A stretch of 64,000 bases of DNA from Streptomyces sp. SAT1 (GCF_001654495.1 NZ_CP015849.1:5183501-5247500); one strand, 5' to 3'; shown: positions 53,354-62,209, counted from the first letter of the stretch. Translations and numbers: made by a program. Notes: generated by a model from the sequence alone, not told the origin.

Positions 53354-53375
53354 TGATCCCGGCATGCCGGGATCA
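53354..53375. promoter_or_regulatory. 22-bp perfect palindrome in the rpmB upstream region
   Basis: The sequence is fully self-complementary: arm TGATCCCGGCA and its exact reverse complement, meeting at 53364/53365. It lies 35-56 bp upstream of the rpmB start. As RNA it forms a 9-bp stem with a CAUG loop. It may be an operator or an L28 autoregulatory leader. Confidence 0.55.
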
Positions 53376-53585
53376 GGTCCGGAGGCTCGGTGAGCGCGCT
53401 GAATCTGAGTGGCGGTGCCAGGGGGAAGAGCCCGACCAGGTCGGGCAACCGGAGCAGCATACAACGCCTGCTCCCGTACAACGAAACTACCATGGCTGCC
53501 CAGGGGCCCGGCCCGGCCCTCTTCCGGTCCACACCGCCCCTGGGTCTACGCTGCCGTCCGGTCCGGCAGCTCTGAGGAGGCGCAG
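53376..53585. other. Divergent promoter region, rpmB and fakA-like gene
   Basis: About 210 bp that should carry both promoters. Two short stretches near 53456-53500 (CAGCATACAACG, GTACAACGAAACTACC) are less GC-rich than the rest and may include a -10 element. Nothing firmer can be assigned. Confidence 0.3.
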
Positions 53586-55514
53586 GTGGCGCAGGTGGCG
53601 CAGACGTTCGACGCGCCGGCGGTGCGCACCTGGTGCGGACTGGCGCTGCGTGCCCTGGGACGGGCGCGCGAGGAGATCGACGCGATCAACGTCTATCCCG
53701 TGGCGGACGGCGACACCGGCACCAACCTCTACCTGACCGTGGAGTCCGCCGCCGCCGCCGTCGAAGCCGTGTTCGCGGGCCACGAGGCGGGCGGCGCCGG
53801 CCCCGGCGGCCCCTCCCTGGCCGAGGCCGCGCGGGCAATGGCGCACGGCGCGCTCATCGGGGCGCGCGGCAACTCCGGGACGATCCTCGCCCAGCTGCTG
53901 CGCGGCATGGCCGAGGTGCTGGCCGCCGACGGCGCGGAGGCCCGCGCCGACGGCCGCGCGCTGCGCCGCGCCCTGCGCCGCGCCGCCGACTCGGCCCGCC
54001 AGGCCGTGGCACACCCCGTCGAGGGCACCGTCCTGACGGTCGCCTCGGCCGCCGCCGACGCGGCCTGCGGCACCGAGGGCGACTGCGGCGCGGTCGCGCG
54101 GGCCGCCCACGAGGGAGCGCGTACGGCCCTGGCGGCGACCCCGGGCCAGCTCGCCGCCCTGGAACGCGCCGGGGTGGTCGACGCGGGCGGACGCGGCCTG
54201 GTGGCCGTGCTGGCGGCCCTGGTCGAGACGTTCACCGGGCGGGCACCCGCCGCCGCGCCGAGCCGGGGGACGGAGGCGGGCACGGGCCCGGCGGGTGCCC
54301 GGCGGCAGCCGCAGGGGGCCGGGGACCGTCCGGCCGTGCCGCACGCGCGCGCGTGCGGCCCCGGTGAGCCGGACGCGGGCGGGCCGGACGCAGTGGACAC
54401 GGCAGGCGCGGCGGACCTGGCGGACACCGCGGACATGGGAGGCACGGCAGACATGGCGAACGCGGCGGAGCAGGTGGCGCCCGCGCCTCCCGCGGTCCCC
54501 GCGCCCGCCGCCTCGCCCCCGGCCTGCGCCCATGCCGTGCCCGGCCCGCTCCCCGCGCCCGCCGAGTCCGTCACGGCCCCGCCGGCCTGCGGCCCCGCCT
54601 TCGAGGTGATCTACCTCCTGGAGGCCGACGACCCGTCCGTCGCCCGGCTGCGGCGGCGGCTCGACGCGCTCGGGGATTCCCTGGTGGTGGTCGGCGGCGA
54701 CGGACTGTGGAACGTCCATGTGCACGTGGACGACGCCGGTGCCGCCGTGGAGGCGGGCGTCGAGGTCGGCCGGCCGCACCGGATCCGCATCACCCACTTC
54801 GGCGCCGGAGACGCGCACACCGGGGCCGCCGCACGTCCGCCGCGTGAGCGCGCCCAGCGCGCCGTGGTGGCCGTCGTGCCCGGCGAGGGCCTGGCCGCGC
54901 TGTGCACCGAGGCCGGGGCCACCACGGTCCTCGCCCGGCCCGGTGAGCCGCCCGCCAGCGGCGAACTGGTGGAGGCCGTGCGGCGGGCGCACGCGCGCGA
55001 GGTGGTCCTGCTGCCCAACGACGCCGAACTGCGCGACACCGCCGCCGCGGCGGCCGAGCAGGCCCGCGGCGAGGGCGTCCGGGTCGCCCTCATCCCCACC
55101 CGCTCGGCGGTCCAGGGCATCGCCGCCCTCGCGGTGCACGAACCCGGGCGCCGCTTCGACGAGGACGTCGTCGCCATGACGTCGGCGGCCGGCGCCACCC
55201 GCCACGGCGAGGTCACGGTCGCCGAGCACCGCTCCTGGACCAGCGCCGGGATCTGCCAGGCCGGCGACGTCCTCGGCCTCATCGACGGCGACGTCGCCGT
55301 GATCGGCCCGGACGTCGCGGACACCGCGCGCGCGGTCCTGGACCGGATGCTCGCGGGCGGCGGCGAACTGGTCACGCTCGTCCTCGGCGAGGAACTGCCC
55401 GACTCCGTCGCCGACGGCCTGGAGACCCGCGTCCGCGAGTCCTACCTCGCCGTCGACACGGTCGTCCTGCGCGGCGGCCGGCAGGGCGCGCTGCTGCTCA
55501 TCGGCGTGGAGTAG
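53586..55514 (+). CDS. DAK-domain (DhaL/FakA-like) kinase protein
   Basis: A 642-residue FakA/YloV-type protein. The N-terminal DhaL domain (about 1-215) binds ATP and Mg through NVYPVADGDTGTNLYLT (the DxDxGxN-type motif), GALIGARGNSGTILAQLLRG and VVDAGGRGLVAVLAAL. An Ala/Pro-rich linker of about 115 residues follows. The C-terminal FakA domain (from about 338) has EVIYLLE, GDSLVVVGGDGLWNVHVHVDD and ELVTLVLGEEL. In Firmicutes FakA phosphorylates FakB-bound fatty acids; here no FakB is adjacent. GAGGAGG 5 bp before GTG 53586 fixes the start over the second GTG at 53595. Confidence 0.88.
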   Translation: MAQVAQTFDAPAVRTWCGLALRALGRAREEIDAINVYPVADGDTGTNLYLTVESAAAAVEAVFAGHEAGGAGPGGPSLAEAARAMAHGALIGARGNSGTILAQLLRGMAEVLAADGAEARADGRALRRALRRAADSARQAVAHPVEGTVLTVASAAADAACGTEGDCGAVARAAHEGARTALAATPGQLAALERAGVVDAGGRGLVAVLAALVETFTGRAPAAAPSRGTEAGTGPAGARRQPQGAGDRPAVPHARACGPGEPDAGGPDAVDTAGAADLADTADMGGTADMANAAEQVAPAPPAVPAPAASPPACAHAVPGPLPAPAESVTAPPACGPAFEVIYLLEADDPSVARLRRRLDALGDSLVVVGGDGLWNVHVHVDDAGAAVEAGVEVGRPHRIRITHFGAGDAHTGAAARPPRERAQRAVVAVVPGEGLAALCTEAGATTVLARPGEPPASGELVEAVRRAHAREVVLLPNDAELRDTAAAAAEQARGEGVRVALIPTRSAVQGIAALAVHEPGRRFDEDVVAMTSAAGATRHGEVTVAEHRSWTSAGICQAGDVLGLIDGDVAVIGPDVADTARAVLDRMLAGGGELVTLVLGEELPDSVADGLETRVRESYLAVDTVVLRGGRQGALLLIGVE

Positions 55515-55597
55515 GCCGCCTCACCGGCGTGGAACAGCGCGCCCGGCCACCCGCCGGTCCGCACCGCGTCCGCGGATTGTCAGTGCCGTGGTGTGCA

Positions 55598-57868
55598 ATG
55601 GATCCCGTGCCCGCACTGCCAGAACCACTGCGCCAACCGCTCAAGTCGGTGCTCGGCCCCGCCACCGCGAAGGTGATGGCCGAGCACCTCGGCCTGCACA
55701 CCGTCGGCGACCTCCTCCACCACTACCCCCGCAGATACGAGGAGCGCGGCCAGCTCACCCACCTCGCCGACCTCCCCATGGACGAGCACGTCACCGTGGT
55801 CGCCCAGGTCGCCGACGCCCGCCTGCACTCCTTCGCCTCCTCCCGGGCGCCGCGCGGCAAGGGCCAGCGCCTGGAGGTGACGATCACCGACGGCAGCGGC
55901 CGGCTCCAGCTCGTCTTCTTCGGCAACGGCGTGCACAAACCGCACAAGGAGCTGCTGCCGGGCACGCGCGCGCTGTTCGCGGGCAAGGTCTCCGTCTTCA
56001 ACCGGCGGCTCCAGCTGGCCCACCCCGCCTACGAACTGCTCACCGGCGACACCGGCGACTCCGAGGAGACCGTCGGGTCCTGGGCGGGCGCCCTCATCCC
56101 GATCTACCCGGCCACCGCCAAGCTGGAGTCCTGGAAGATCGGCAAGGCCGTCCAGACCGTTCTGCCCACCGCCCAGGAAGCCGTCGACCCGCTGCCCGAC
56201 TCCCTGCGCGCGGGCCGCGGCCTGGTCACCCTCCCCGAGGCCCTGCTCAAGATCCACCGCCCGCACACCAAGGCGGACATCGCCGACGCCCGCGCCCGCC
56301 TGAAGTGGGACGAGGCGTTCGTCCTCCAGGTCGCCCTGGCCCGCCGCCGGCACGCCGACGCCCAGTTGCCCGCCGTCGCCCGCCGCCCGCGCCCCGGCGG
56401 CATCCTCGACGCCTTCGACGACCGGCTGCCCTTCACCCTCACCGAGGGCCAGCGCAAGGTCTCCGGGGAGATCTTCGCCGACCTGGCCACCGAGCACCCG
56501 ATGCACCGCCTGCTCCAGGGCGAGGTGGGCTCCGGCAAGACCATGGTGGCGCTGCGCGCCATGCTCGCCGTGGTCGACGCGGGCGGGCAGGCCGCCCTGC
56601 TCGCCCCCACCGAGGTGCTGGCCCAGCAGCACCACCGGTCGATCACCGAGATGATGGGCGAGCTGGCCGAGGGCGGCACCCTCGGCGGACCCGAGCACGC
56701 CACCAAGGTGGTGCTGCTCACCGGCTCCATGGGCGCCGCCGCCCGCCGCCGTGCCCTGCTCGACCTGGCCACCGGCGAGGCCGGCGTGGTCATCGGCACC
56801 CATGCGCTGATCGAGGACAAGGTGCGCTTCCACGACCTCGGACTCGTGGTCGTCGACGAGCAGCACCGCTTCGGCGTCGAGCAGCGCGACGCCCTGCGCG
56901 GCAAGGGCAAGCAGCCCCCGCACCTGCTGGTCATGACCGCCACTCCCATTCCGCGCACGGTCGCGATGACGGTCTTCGGCGACCTGGAGACCTCCGTCCT
57001 GGACCAGCTCCCGGCCGGCCGCTCGCCCATCGCCAGCCATGTCGTCCCGGCCGCCGACAAACCGCACTTCCTCGCGCGCGCCTGGGAGCGGGTGCGCGAG
57101 GAAGCGGCCGAGGGCCACCAGGCGTACGTCGTCTGCCCGCGCATCGGCGACGAGGAGGACGACCCGAGGAAGGGGTCCGGGAAGAAGTCCGCGAAGGCCG
57201 GGAAGACGGCGGAGGGCGCGGAGGGCGCGGAGACCCCGGAGGGCGCCGACAAGCGCCCGCCGCTCGCGGTCCTGGACGTGGCCGCCACGCTCGCCGAGGG
57301 CCCCCTGAAGGGGCTGCGGGTGGAGGCGCTGCACGGCAGGATGCAGCCCGACGACAAGGACGCGGTGATGCGCCGCTTCGCCGCGGGCGACACCGACGTC
57401 CTGGTCGCCACCACCGTCATCGAGGTCGGGGTCAACGTCCCCAACGCCACCGTGATGGTGATCACCGACGCCGACCGCTTCGGCGTCTCCCAGCTGCACC
57501 AGCTGCGCGGCCGGGTCGGCCGCGGCTCGGCCCCGGGCCTGTGCCTGCTGGTCACCGAGATGCCCGAGGCGAGCCCCGCCCGCCAGCGGCTGAACGCGGT
57601 CGCCGCCACCCTGGACGGCTTCGAGCTCTCCCGCATCGACCTCGAACAGCGCCGCGAGGGCGACGTCCTCGGCCAGGCCCAGTCCGGGGCCCGCACCAGC
57701 CTGCGGGTGCTCGCCGTCATCGAGGACGAGGAGATCATCGCCGAGGCCCGCGAGGAGGCCGCCGCCCTGGTCGCCGCCGACCCCGCCCTGGAGTCGCTGC
57801 CCGGACTGCGCACGGCCCTGGACGCCCTGCTGGACGACGAGCGGGAGCAGTACCTGGAGAAGGGCTGA
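55598..57868 (+). CDS. recG: ATP-dependent DNA helicase RecG
   Basis: A 756-residue branch-migration helicase that regresses stalled forks and processes Holliday junctions. The N-terminal wedge/OB domain (about 60-160) binds the branch point. Helicase motifs: Walker A GEVGSGKT (308-315), Walker B VVVDEQHRFG (Asp420), TATPIPRT and LHGRM, with motif VI QLRGRVGRG. A Lys/Glu/Ala-rich insertion of about 35 residues (from roughly residue 523) interrupts the second RecA-like domain between VCPRIGDEEDD and RPPLAVLDVAATLAEG. The start at ATG 55598 lacks a clear ribosome-binding site; GTG 55607 is an alternative. Confidence 0.95.
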   Translation: MDPVPALPEPLRQPLKSVLGPATAKVMAEHLGLHTVGDLLHHYPRRYEERGQLTHLADLPMDEHVTVVAQVADARLHSFASSRAPRGKGQRLEVTITDGSGRLQLVFFGNGVHKPHKELLPGTRALFAGKVSVFNRRLQLAHPAYELLTGDTGDSEETVGSWAGALIPIYPATAKLESWKIGKAVQTVLPTAQEAVDPLPDSLRAGRGLVTLPEALLKIHRPHTKADIADARARLKWDEAFVLQVALARRRHADAQLPAVARRPRPGGILDAFDDRLPFTLTEGQRKVSGEIFADLATEHPMHRLLQGEVGSGKTMVALRAMLAVVDAGGQAALLAPTEVLAQQHHRSITEMMGELAEGGTLGGPEHATKVVLLTGSMGAAARRRALLDLATGEAGVVIGTHALIEDKVRFHDLGLVVVDEQHRFGVEQRDALRGKGKQPPHLLVMTATPIPRTVAMTVFGDLETSVLDQLPAGRSPIASHVVPAADKPHFLARAWERVREEAAEGHQAYVVCPRIGDEEDDPRKGSGKKSAKAGKTAEGAEGAETPEGADKRPPLAVLDVAATLAEGPLKGLRVEALHGRMQPDDKDAVMRRFAAGDTDVLVATTVIEVGVNVPNATVMVITDADRFGVSQLHQLRGRVGRGSAPGLCLLVTEMPEASPARQRLNAVAATLDGFELSRIDLEQRREGDVLGQAQSGARTSLRVLAVIEDEEIIAEAREEAAALVAADPALESLPGLRTALDALLDDEREQYLEKG

Positions 57869-57906
57869 CAGACTGGGTACGGCCCGCGTCCGAGCCGTAC
57901 CACCGG

Positions 57907-57948
57907 GCAGCAAGCAGCAAGCAGCAAGCAGCAAGCAGCAAGCAGCAC
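57907..57948. repeat. 7-bp tandem repeat (GCAGCAA) between recG and rsmD
   Basis: Five perfect copies of GCAGCAA run from 57907 to 57941, and a sixth (57942-57948) ends in C. The array is 60 bp before the rsmD start. It is a microsatellite likely to vary in copy number by slippage. Confidence 0.95.
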
Positions 57949-58007
57949 CCGGCACGGCACCGCCGGGCCCCTCCCGCACCGCCGAGCACCGACAAGGACC
58001 CAAGGAC

Positions 58008-58595
58008 ATGACCCGCGTGATCGCCGGCCGGGCCGGTGGACGCCGTCTCGCCGTACCCCCGGGCCAGGGCACCCGGCCCACCTCGGACCGCGCGCGCGAG
58101 GGCCTCTTCTCGACCTGGCAGTCCCTCCTGGGCGGCCCCCTCGACGGCGAGCGGGTCCTCGACCTGTACGCCGGCTCGGGCGCCGTCGGCCTGGAGGCGC
58201 TGTCCCGGGGCGCCGGGCACACCCTCCTGGTCGAGGCCGACGCCCGCGCCGTGCGCACCGTCCGGGAGAACGCCAAGTCCCTGGGCCTGCCCGGCGCCGA
58301 GGTGCGCGCGGGCCGGGCGGAGCAGATCGTCCAGGCACCGCCCGCCGCCGGACCGTACGACCTGGTCTTCCTCGACCCGCCGTACGCCGTCTCCGACGAC
58401 GATCTTCGCGAGATCCTGCTCACACTCCGTTCGCAGGGGTGGCTCGCCGAGCGGGCGCTCGTCACCGTGGAGCGCAGCACCAGGGGCGGCGAGTTCGGCT
58501 GGCCGCCCGGCTTCGACGCGATCCGGGCCCGCCGTTACGGCGAGGGAACGTTTTGGTACGGTCGCGCCGCCGCTACGTGCGAAGACGCACGATGA
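58008..58595 (+). CDS. rsmD: 16S rRNA (guanine966-N2)-methyltransferase RsmD
   Basis: A 195-residue SAM-dependent methyltransferase. The start RVIAGRAGGRRLAVPPG and RPTSDRAREGLFS are typical of RsmD; the SAM motif is VLDLYAGSGAVGLEALSRGA (about 50-69) and the catalytic motif IV is VFLDPPY (about 122-128), as in N6/N2 methylases. It modifies G966 of 16S rRNA in the 30S P-site region. An AAGGAC stretch immediately precedes the ATG. coaD follows after 26 bp, the usual pairing in many bacteria. Confidence 0.96.
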   Translation: MTRVIAGRAGGRRLAVPPGQGTRPTSDRAREGLFSTWQSLLGGPLDGERVLDLYAGSGAVGLEALSRGAGHTLLVEADARAVRTVRENAKSLGLPGAEVRAGRAEQIVQAPPAAGPYDLVFLDPPYAVSDDDLREILLTLRSQGWLAERALVTVERSTRGGEFGWPPGFDAIRARRYGEGTFWYGRAAATCEDAR

Positions 58596-58621
58596 CCGGA
58601 CCGGAGAGCGAGGGATCTCAA

Positions 58622-59101
58622 GTGCGCCGCGCCGTCTGTCCCGGGTCGTTCGACCCGATCACCAACGGACATCTCGACATCATTGCCCGCGCCTCCCGCC
58701 TGTACGACGAGGTCTACGTGGCGGTGATGATCAACCAGTCCAAGAAGGGCCTGTTCGGGATCGAGGAGCGCATCGACCTCATCCGCCAGGTCACCGCCGA
58801 CTACGGCAACGTCCGCGTCGAGTCCTTCCACGGCCTTCTCGTCGACTTCTGCAAGCAGCGCGACATCCCGGCCATCGTCAAGGGCCTGCGCGCGGTCAGC
58901 GACTTCGACTACGAACTCCAGATGGCCCAGATGAACAACGGCCTCTCCGGCGTCGAGACCCTCTTCGTGCCCACCAACCCGACGTACAGCTTCCTGTCGT
59001 CCTCCCTGGTCAAGGAGGTCGCGGCCTGGGGCGGCGACGTCGCCCACCTGGTGCCCGACGTGGTCCTGGAGCAGCTCACCGCACGGCTGCGGCGCGACTG
59101 A
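58622..59101 (+). CDS. coaD: Phosphopantetheine adenylyltransferase
   Basis: A 159-residue nucleotidyltransferase of coenzyme A synthesis, transferring AMP to 4-phosphopantetheine. The HxGH motif appears as AVCPGSFDPITNGHLDII (T/HIGH type), and the second signature is YSFLSSSLVKEVA (ISSTxxR-type region). GAGGGA 7 bp before the GTG supports the start. An ATG at 58592 would add ten residues (MTGPESEGSQ) unlike the family. It follows rsmD. Confidence 0.97.
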   Translation: MRRAVCPGSFDPITNGHLDIIARASRLYDEVYVAVMINQSKKGLFGIEERIDLIRQVTADYGNVRVESFHGLLVDFCKQRDIPAIVKGLRAVSDFDYELQMAQMNNGLSGVETLFVPTNPTYSFLSSSLVKEVAAWGGDVAHLVPDVVLEQLTARLRRD

Positions 59102-59199
59102 GCGCCTGACGTCCCGTCACCCGGTGTCCGGCGGCCGCCGCGTGGTCGTACAGTCGTCCCGTCCTTACCCGCACATCGGTAGAGAGTGGCGAGCACACC

Positions 59200-60330
59200 G
59201 TGGACGTGCAGAAGAAGCTCGACGAGATCGTGAGCACGGTCTCCGGCGCCCGGTCCATGCCCATGTCGGCGTCCTGCGTGGTCAACCGCGCCGCCCTGCT
59301 CGCCCTGCTCGAAGAGGTGCGCCAGGCCCTGCCCGGCTCGCTCGCGCAGGCCCAGGAGCTGATCGGCGACCGGGACCAGATGGTCGAGGAGGCGCGGCGC
59401 GAGGCCGAGCGGATCATCGAGTCCGCGCACGCCGAGCGCGGCTCGCTGATCTCCGACACCGAGGTGGCCCGCCGCTCCCAGGCCGAGGCCGACCGGATCC
59501 TCACCGAGGCCCGCCAGGAGGCCGAGGAGGTGCGCGCCGAGGCCGACGACTACGTCGACTCCAAGCTCGCCAACTTCGAGGTGGTCCTCACCAAGACCCT
59601 CGGCTCGGTCGGCCGCGGCCGGGAGAAGCTGCTCGGCACCGGCCCCGGCCTGACCGAGGACGGCTACGAGGACGAGGACGCCCCCGAGCGCAGCCACGAC
59701 CCGGAGACCCTGCGCCGGGACGCCGACGCCTACGTCGACCTCAAGCTGGGCGCCTTCGAGGCCGTGCTCGCCAAGACGCTGGAGGCCGTCGGCCGCGGCC
59801 GGCAGAAGCTGCACGGCCGGATCGCCACCGACGACCTCGGCGCGCTCGCCGACGACACCGGCACCGTGCAGCACTCCAGCGACGCCGACTACCTGGCCGG
59901 TCTCGCGGAGACCAGCCCGGCCCCCCTCGCCCCCCTCGCCCCGCCCGCCGCGCCCGCCGAGGCCCCGGCCGCGCCGCCGCAGCCGGTCTACGAGCCGCAG
60001 CCGGCCTACGGCTACCCGCAGACCGCGCAGCCCGACCCGTACGGCGGCTACCAGCCGGCCTACGCCGCCCAGCAGGACCCGTACGGCTACCAGCAGCAGG
60101 CCGACCCCTACGGCTACCAGGGCTACGACGCGCAGCAGGCCGGCGGCTACGACCCGAACCAGCCCCAGCAGCCGCACGAGCCCCACCAGACCCAGCAGCC
60201 CCACCAAGGCCAGCAGCCGCAGCAGGGCCACGCGCAGCAGGGCTACGCGCTCGACGAGACCAGCCTCTTCGACACCGGCATGATCAGCGCCGAGCAGCTG
60301 CGGGCGTACGAGCAGGGCCGCGGCCTCTGA
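59200..60330 (+). CDS. DivIVA-like coiled-coil protein with Gln/Tyr-rich tail
   Basis: A 376-residue cytosolic protein. An N-terminal segment (MDVQKKLDEIVSTVSGARSM) is followed by a long coiled coil (about 30-145) rich in EEARREAERIIESA-type heptads. Two related blocks, DDYVDSKLANFEVVLTKTLGSVGRGREKL and DAYVDLKLGAFEAVLAKTLEAVGRGRQKL, show an internal duplication. The last 120 residues are low-complexity, with PYGYQ and QQPHQ repeats. The coiled coil recalls DivIVA/SepF-associated and ATP-synthase b-like proteins, so a scaffold role in polar growth or division is possible but unproved. The GTG at 59200 has AGAGAG upstream. Confidence 0.8.
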   Translation: MDVQKKLDEIVSTVSGARSMPMSASCVVNRAALLALLEEVRQALPGSLAQAQELIGDRDQMVEEARREAERIIESAHAERGSLISDTEVARRSQAEADRILTEARQEAEEVRAEADDYVDSKLANFEVVLTKTLGSVGRGREKLLGTGPGLTEDGYEDEDAPERSHDPETLRRDADAYVDLKLGAFEAVLAKTLEAVGRGRQKLHGRIATDDLGALADDTGTVQHSSDADYLAGLAETSPAPLAPLAPPAAPAEAPAAPPQPVYEPQPAYGYPQTAQPDPYGGYQPAYAAQQDPYGYQQQADPYGYQGYDAQQAGGYDPNQPQQPHEPHQTQQPHQGQQPQQGHAQQGYALDETSLFDTGMISAEQLRAYEQGRGL

Positions 60331-60488
60331 GGGTCCGACCGGCCCGCGGGCCGGTCAGGAGGCCGGATTGGGCCGTGAGCGAAAGGTCCAGTATCCTGGC
60401 TCTTCGGTCGCGCGTAAGTGCGCGGTCAGCGCTGCCCGGGAGCACCACCGGGGCGGCGTCCCTCCGAGTTCGGAAACCGAAAGCAGGA

Positions 60489-61142
60489 ATGGCTCACAAC
60501 GCCCGCCTCGACCACCGCAACCCTCTCGTGTTCGACACACATGAGCTGGGGCGGCGTCCTGGTGCGCTGCAACGCCAGACCCGCGAGATCCCGGCCCCCC
60601 GGGACCTCGGTATCCACGGAGTGATCGGAGTGCCGGAAGGCGCCCCGGTCGCCCTCGAACTCCGCCTCGAGTCGGTCATGGAAGGTGTGCTCGTCACAGG
60701 CACCGCCCGTGCACAGGCCGAGGGGGAGTGCGTAAGGTGTCTGGAGCCGGTCGGGCTGGAGCTCGAAGCGGACTTCCAGGAGATGTTCTCGTACCCTGAC
60801 GCCGACGACCGGGGCCGCGTGATCGCGGAACCGGGCGACGACGCCGAGGACGACGAGGACAGGCTCCTTCTCGAGGACGGACTCTTCGACCTCGAACCTC
60901 TGCTGCGCGATGCGGTGGTGCTCGCACTGCCGATGCAGCCGGTGTGCCAGGAAGACTGCCCGGGTCTGTGCTCCCAGTGCGGAGCACGGCTCGCGGACGA
61001 CCCGGACCACCACCATGACGCCGTCGACATCCGTTGGGCGGCTTTGCAGGGACTCGCCGACACCACGTCGGACGGCGAGAAGGACGAGATGAGCGGCGGC
61101 GCGCCTCAGTCAGCACGCGCCGACGAGAAGCAGGAGAAGTAG
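60489..61142 (+). CDS. YceD/DUF177 family protein
   Basis: A 217-residue DUF177 protein, a family tied to 23S rRNA and L32 accumulation in bacteria and plastids. Seen are the N-terminal LVFDTHELGRRPGALQ, LESVMEGVLVTGTARA, CVRCLEPV and LPMQPVCQEDCPGLCSQCG. The cysteines (CxxC twice, plus CQEDC) could bind zinc. A C-terminal acidic tail follows. It ends 2 bp before rpmF, the standard yceD-rpmF arrangement. The ATG at 60489 abuts AGGA, so spacing is poor and initiation may be weak or differ. Confidence 0.92.
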   Translation: MAHNARLDHRNPLVFDTHELGRRPGALQRQTREIPAPRDLGIHGVIGVPEGAPVALELRLESVMEGVLVTGTARAQAEGECVRCLEPVGLELEADFQEMFSYPDADDRGRVIAEPGDDAEDDEDRLLLEDGLFDLEPLLRDAVVLALPMQPVCQEDCPGLCSQCGARLADDPDHHHDAVDIRWAALQGLADTTSDGEKDEMSGGAPQSARADEKQEK

Positions 61143-61144
61143 CC

Positions 61145-61318
61145 GTGGCTGTTCCGAAGCGGAAGATGTCGCGCAGCAACACGCGCCACCGCCGGTCGCA
61201 GTGGAAGGCTGCGGTCCCCACCCTGGTTGCGTGCGAGCGCTGCCACGAGCCCAAGCAGCAGCACATCGCGTGCCCGTCTTGCGGCACCTACAACAAGCGC
61301 CAGGTCCTCGAGGTCTGA
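61145..61318 (+). CDS. rpmF: 50S ribosomal protein L32
   Basis: A 57-residue L32 with VPKRKMSRSNTRHRRSQWK at the N-terminus and a zinc ribbon formed by CERC and CPSC. The GTG at 61145 begins 2 bp after the DUF177 stop, with GGAGAAG at the end of that gene serving as ribosome-binding site. It is part of the DUF177-rpmF-rnc operon. Confidence 0.98.
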   Translation: MAVPKRKMSRSNTRHRRSQWKAAVPTLVACERCHEPKQQHIACPSCGTYNKRQVLEV

Positions 61319-61337
61319 GCGGCTGGTGAGAGGCACC

Positions 61338-62150
61338 GTGTCCACGGCTAAGAAGAACGCTTCCCGCGCAGGCGGGAGTGGCCCATCGGACAACACCGCC
61401 TCGTCCCACACGCTTCTGGAAGGGCGGCTCGGCTACCGGCTCGAGTCCGCCCTTCTGGTGCGCGCGCTGACCCACCGTTCCTACGCGTACGAGAACGGCG
61501 GCCTGCCGACGAACGAGCGGCTGGAGTTCCTCGGTGACTCCGTCCTCGGTCTCGTCGTCACGGACACGCTGTACCGCACCCACCCCGACCTGCCCGAAGG
61601 CCAGCTGGCCAAGTTGCGGGCCGCGGTGGTCAACTCGCGTGCGCTGGCGGAAGTGGGCCGCGGACTCGACCTGGGTTCCTTCATCCGGCTCGGCCGCGGT
61701 GAAGAGGGCACGGGCGGCCGGGACAAGGCATCGATCCTCGCCGACACCCTCGAAGCGGTGATCGGCGCGGTCTATCTCGACCAGGGCCTCGAAGCGGCCT
61801 CCGAACTGGTGCACCGCCTGTTCGACCCGCTGATCGAGAAGTCCTCCAACCTGGGCGCCGGCCTGGACTGGAAGACGTCGCTCCAGGAGCTGACCGCGAC
61901 CGAAGGGCTCGGCGTCCCCGAGTACCTGGTCACGGAGACCGGCCCCGACCACGAGAAGACCTTCACTGCTGCCGCCCGCGTCGGAGGCGTCTCGTACGGC
62001 ACCGGCACCGGCCGCAGCAAGAAGGAGGCGGAGCAGCAGGCCGCCGAGTCCGCCTGGCGGTCCATCCGGGCCGCGGCGGACGAGCGCGCCAAGGCGGCCG
62101 AGGAGGCCGCCGCCGCACAGGACGCCGACGCGTCCTCCGCCTCCGCCTGA
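61338..62150 (+). CDS. rnc: Ribonuclease III (AbsB)
   Basis: A 270-residue double-strand-specific endoribonuclease. The catalytic domain has RALTHRSYAYENGG, the signature NERLEFLGDSVLGLVV with metal-binding Glu/Asp, and DTLEAVIGAVYLDQG. The dsRNA-binding domain (about 175-245) has DWKTSLQELTA, GTGRSKKEAEQQAAESAW. An Ala/Glu/Asp-rich tail follows. In S. coelicolor this gene is absB, needed for global antibiotic synthesis and rRNA processing. GTG 61338 has GGTGAGAGG upstream and lies 19 bp after rpmF. Confidence 0.97.
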   Translation: MSTAKKNASRAGGSGPSDNTASSHTLLEGRLGYRLESALLVRALTHRSYAYENGGLPTNERLEFLGDSVLGLVVTDTLYRTHPDLPEGQLAKLRAAVVNSRALAEVGRGLDLGSFIRLGRGEEGTGGRDKASILADTLEAVIGAVYLDQGLEAASELVHRLFDPLIEKSSNLGAGLDWKTSLQELTATEGLGVPEYLVTETGPDHEKTFTAAARVGGVSYGTGTGRSKKEAEQQAAESAWRSIRAAADERAKAAEEAAAAQDADASSASA

Positions 62151-62163
62151 CAGAGCACAGCAC

Positions 62164-62209
62164 CCGAGCGCCCGCCCCCACCGGTTCCCCGGCGGGGGCG
62201 GGCGCTCGG
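62164..62209 (+). terminator. Terminator after rnc
   Basis: A perfect 16-bp stem pairs CCGAGCGCCCGCCCCC (62164-62179) with its complement at 62194-62209 around a 14-nt loop that can pair further. Confidence 0.87.
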
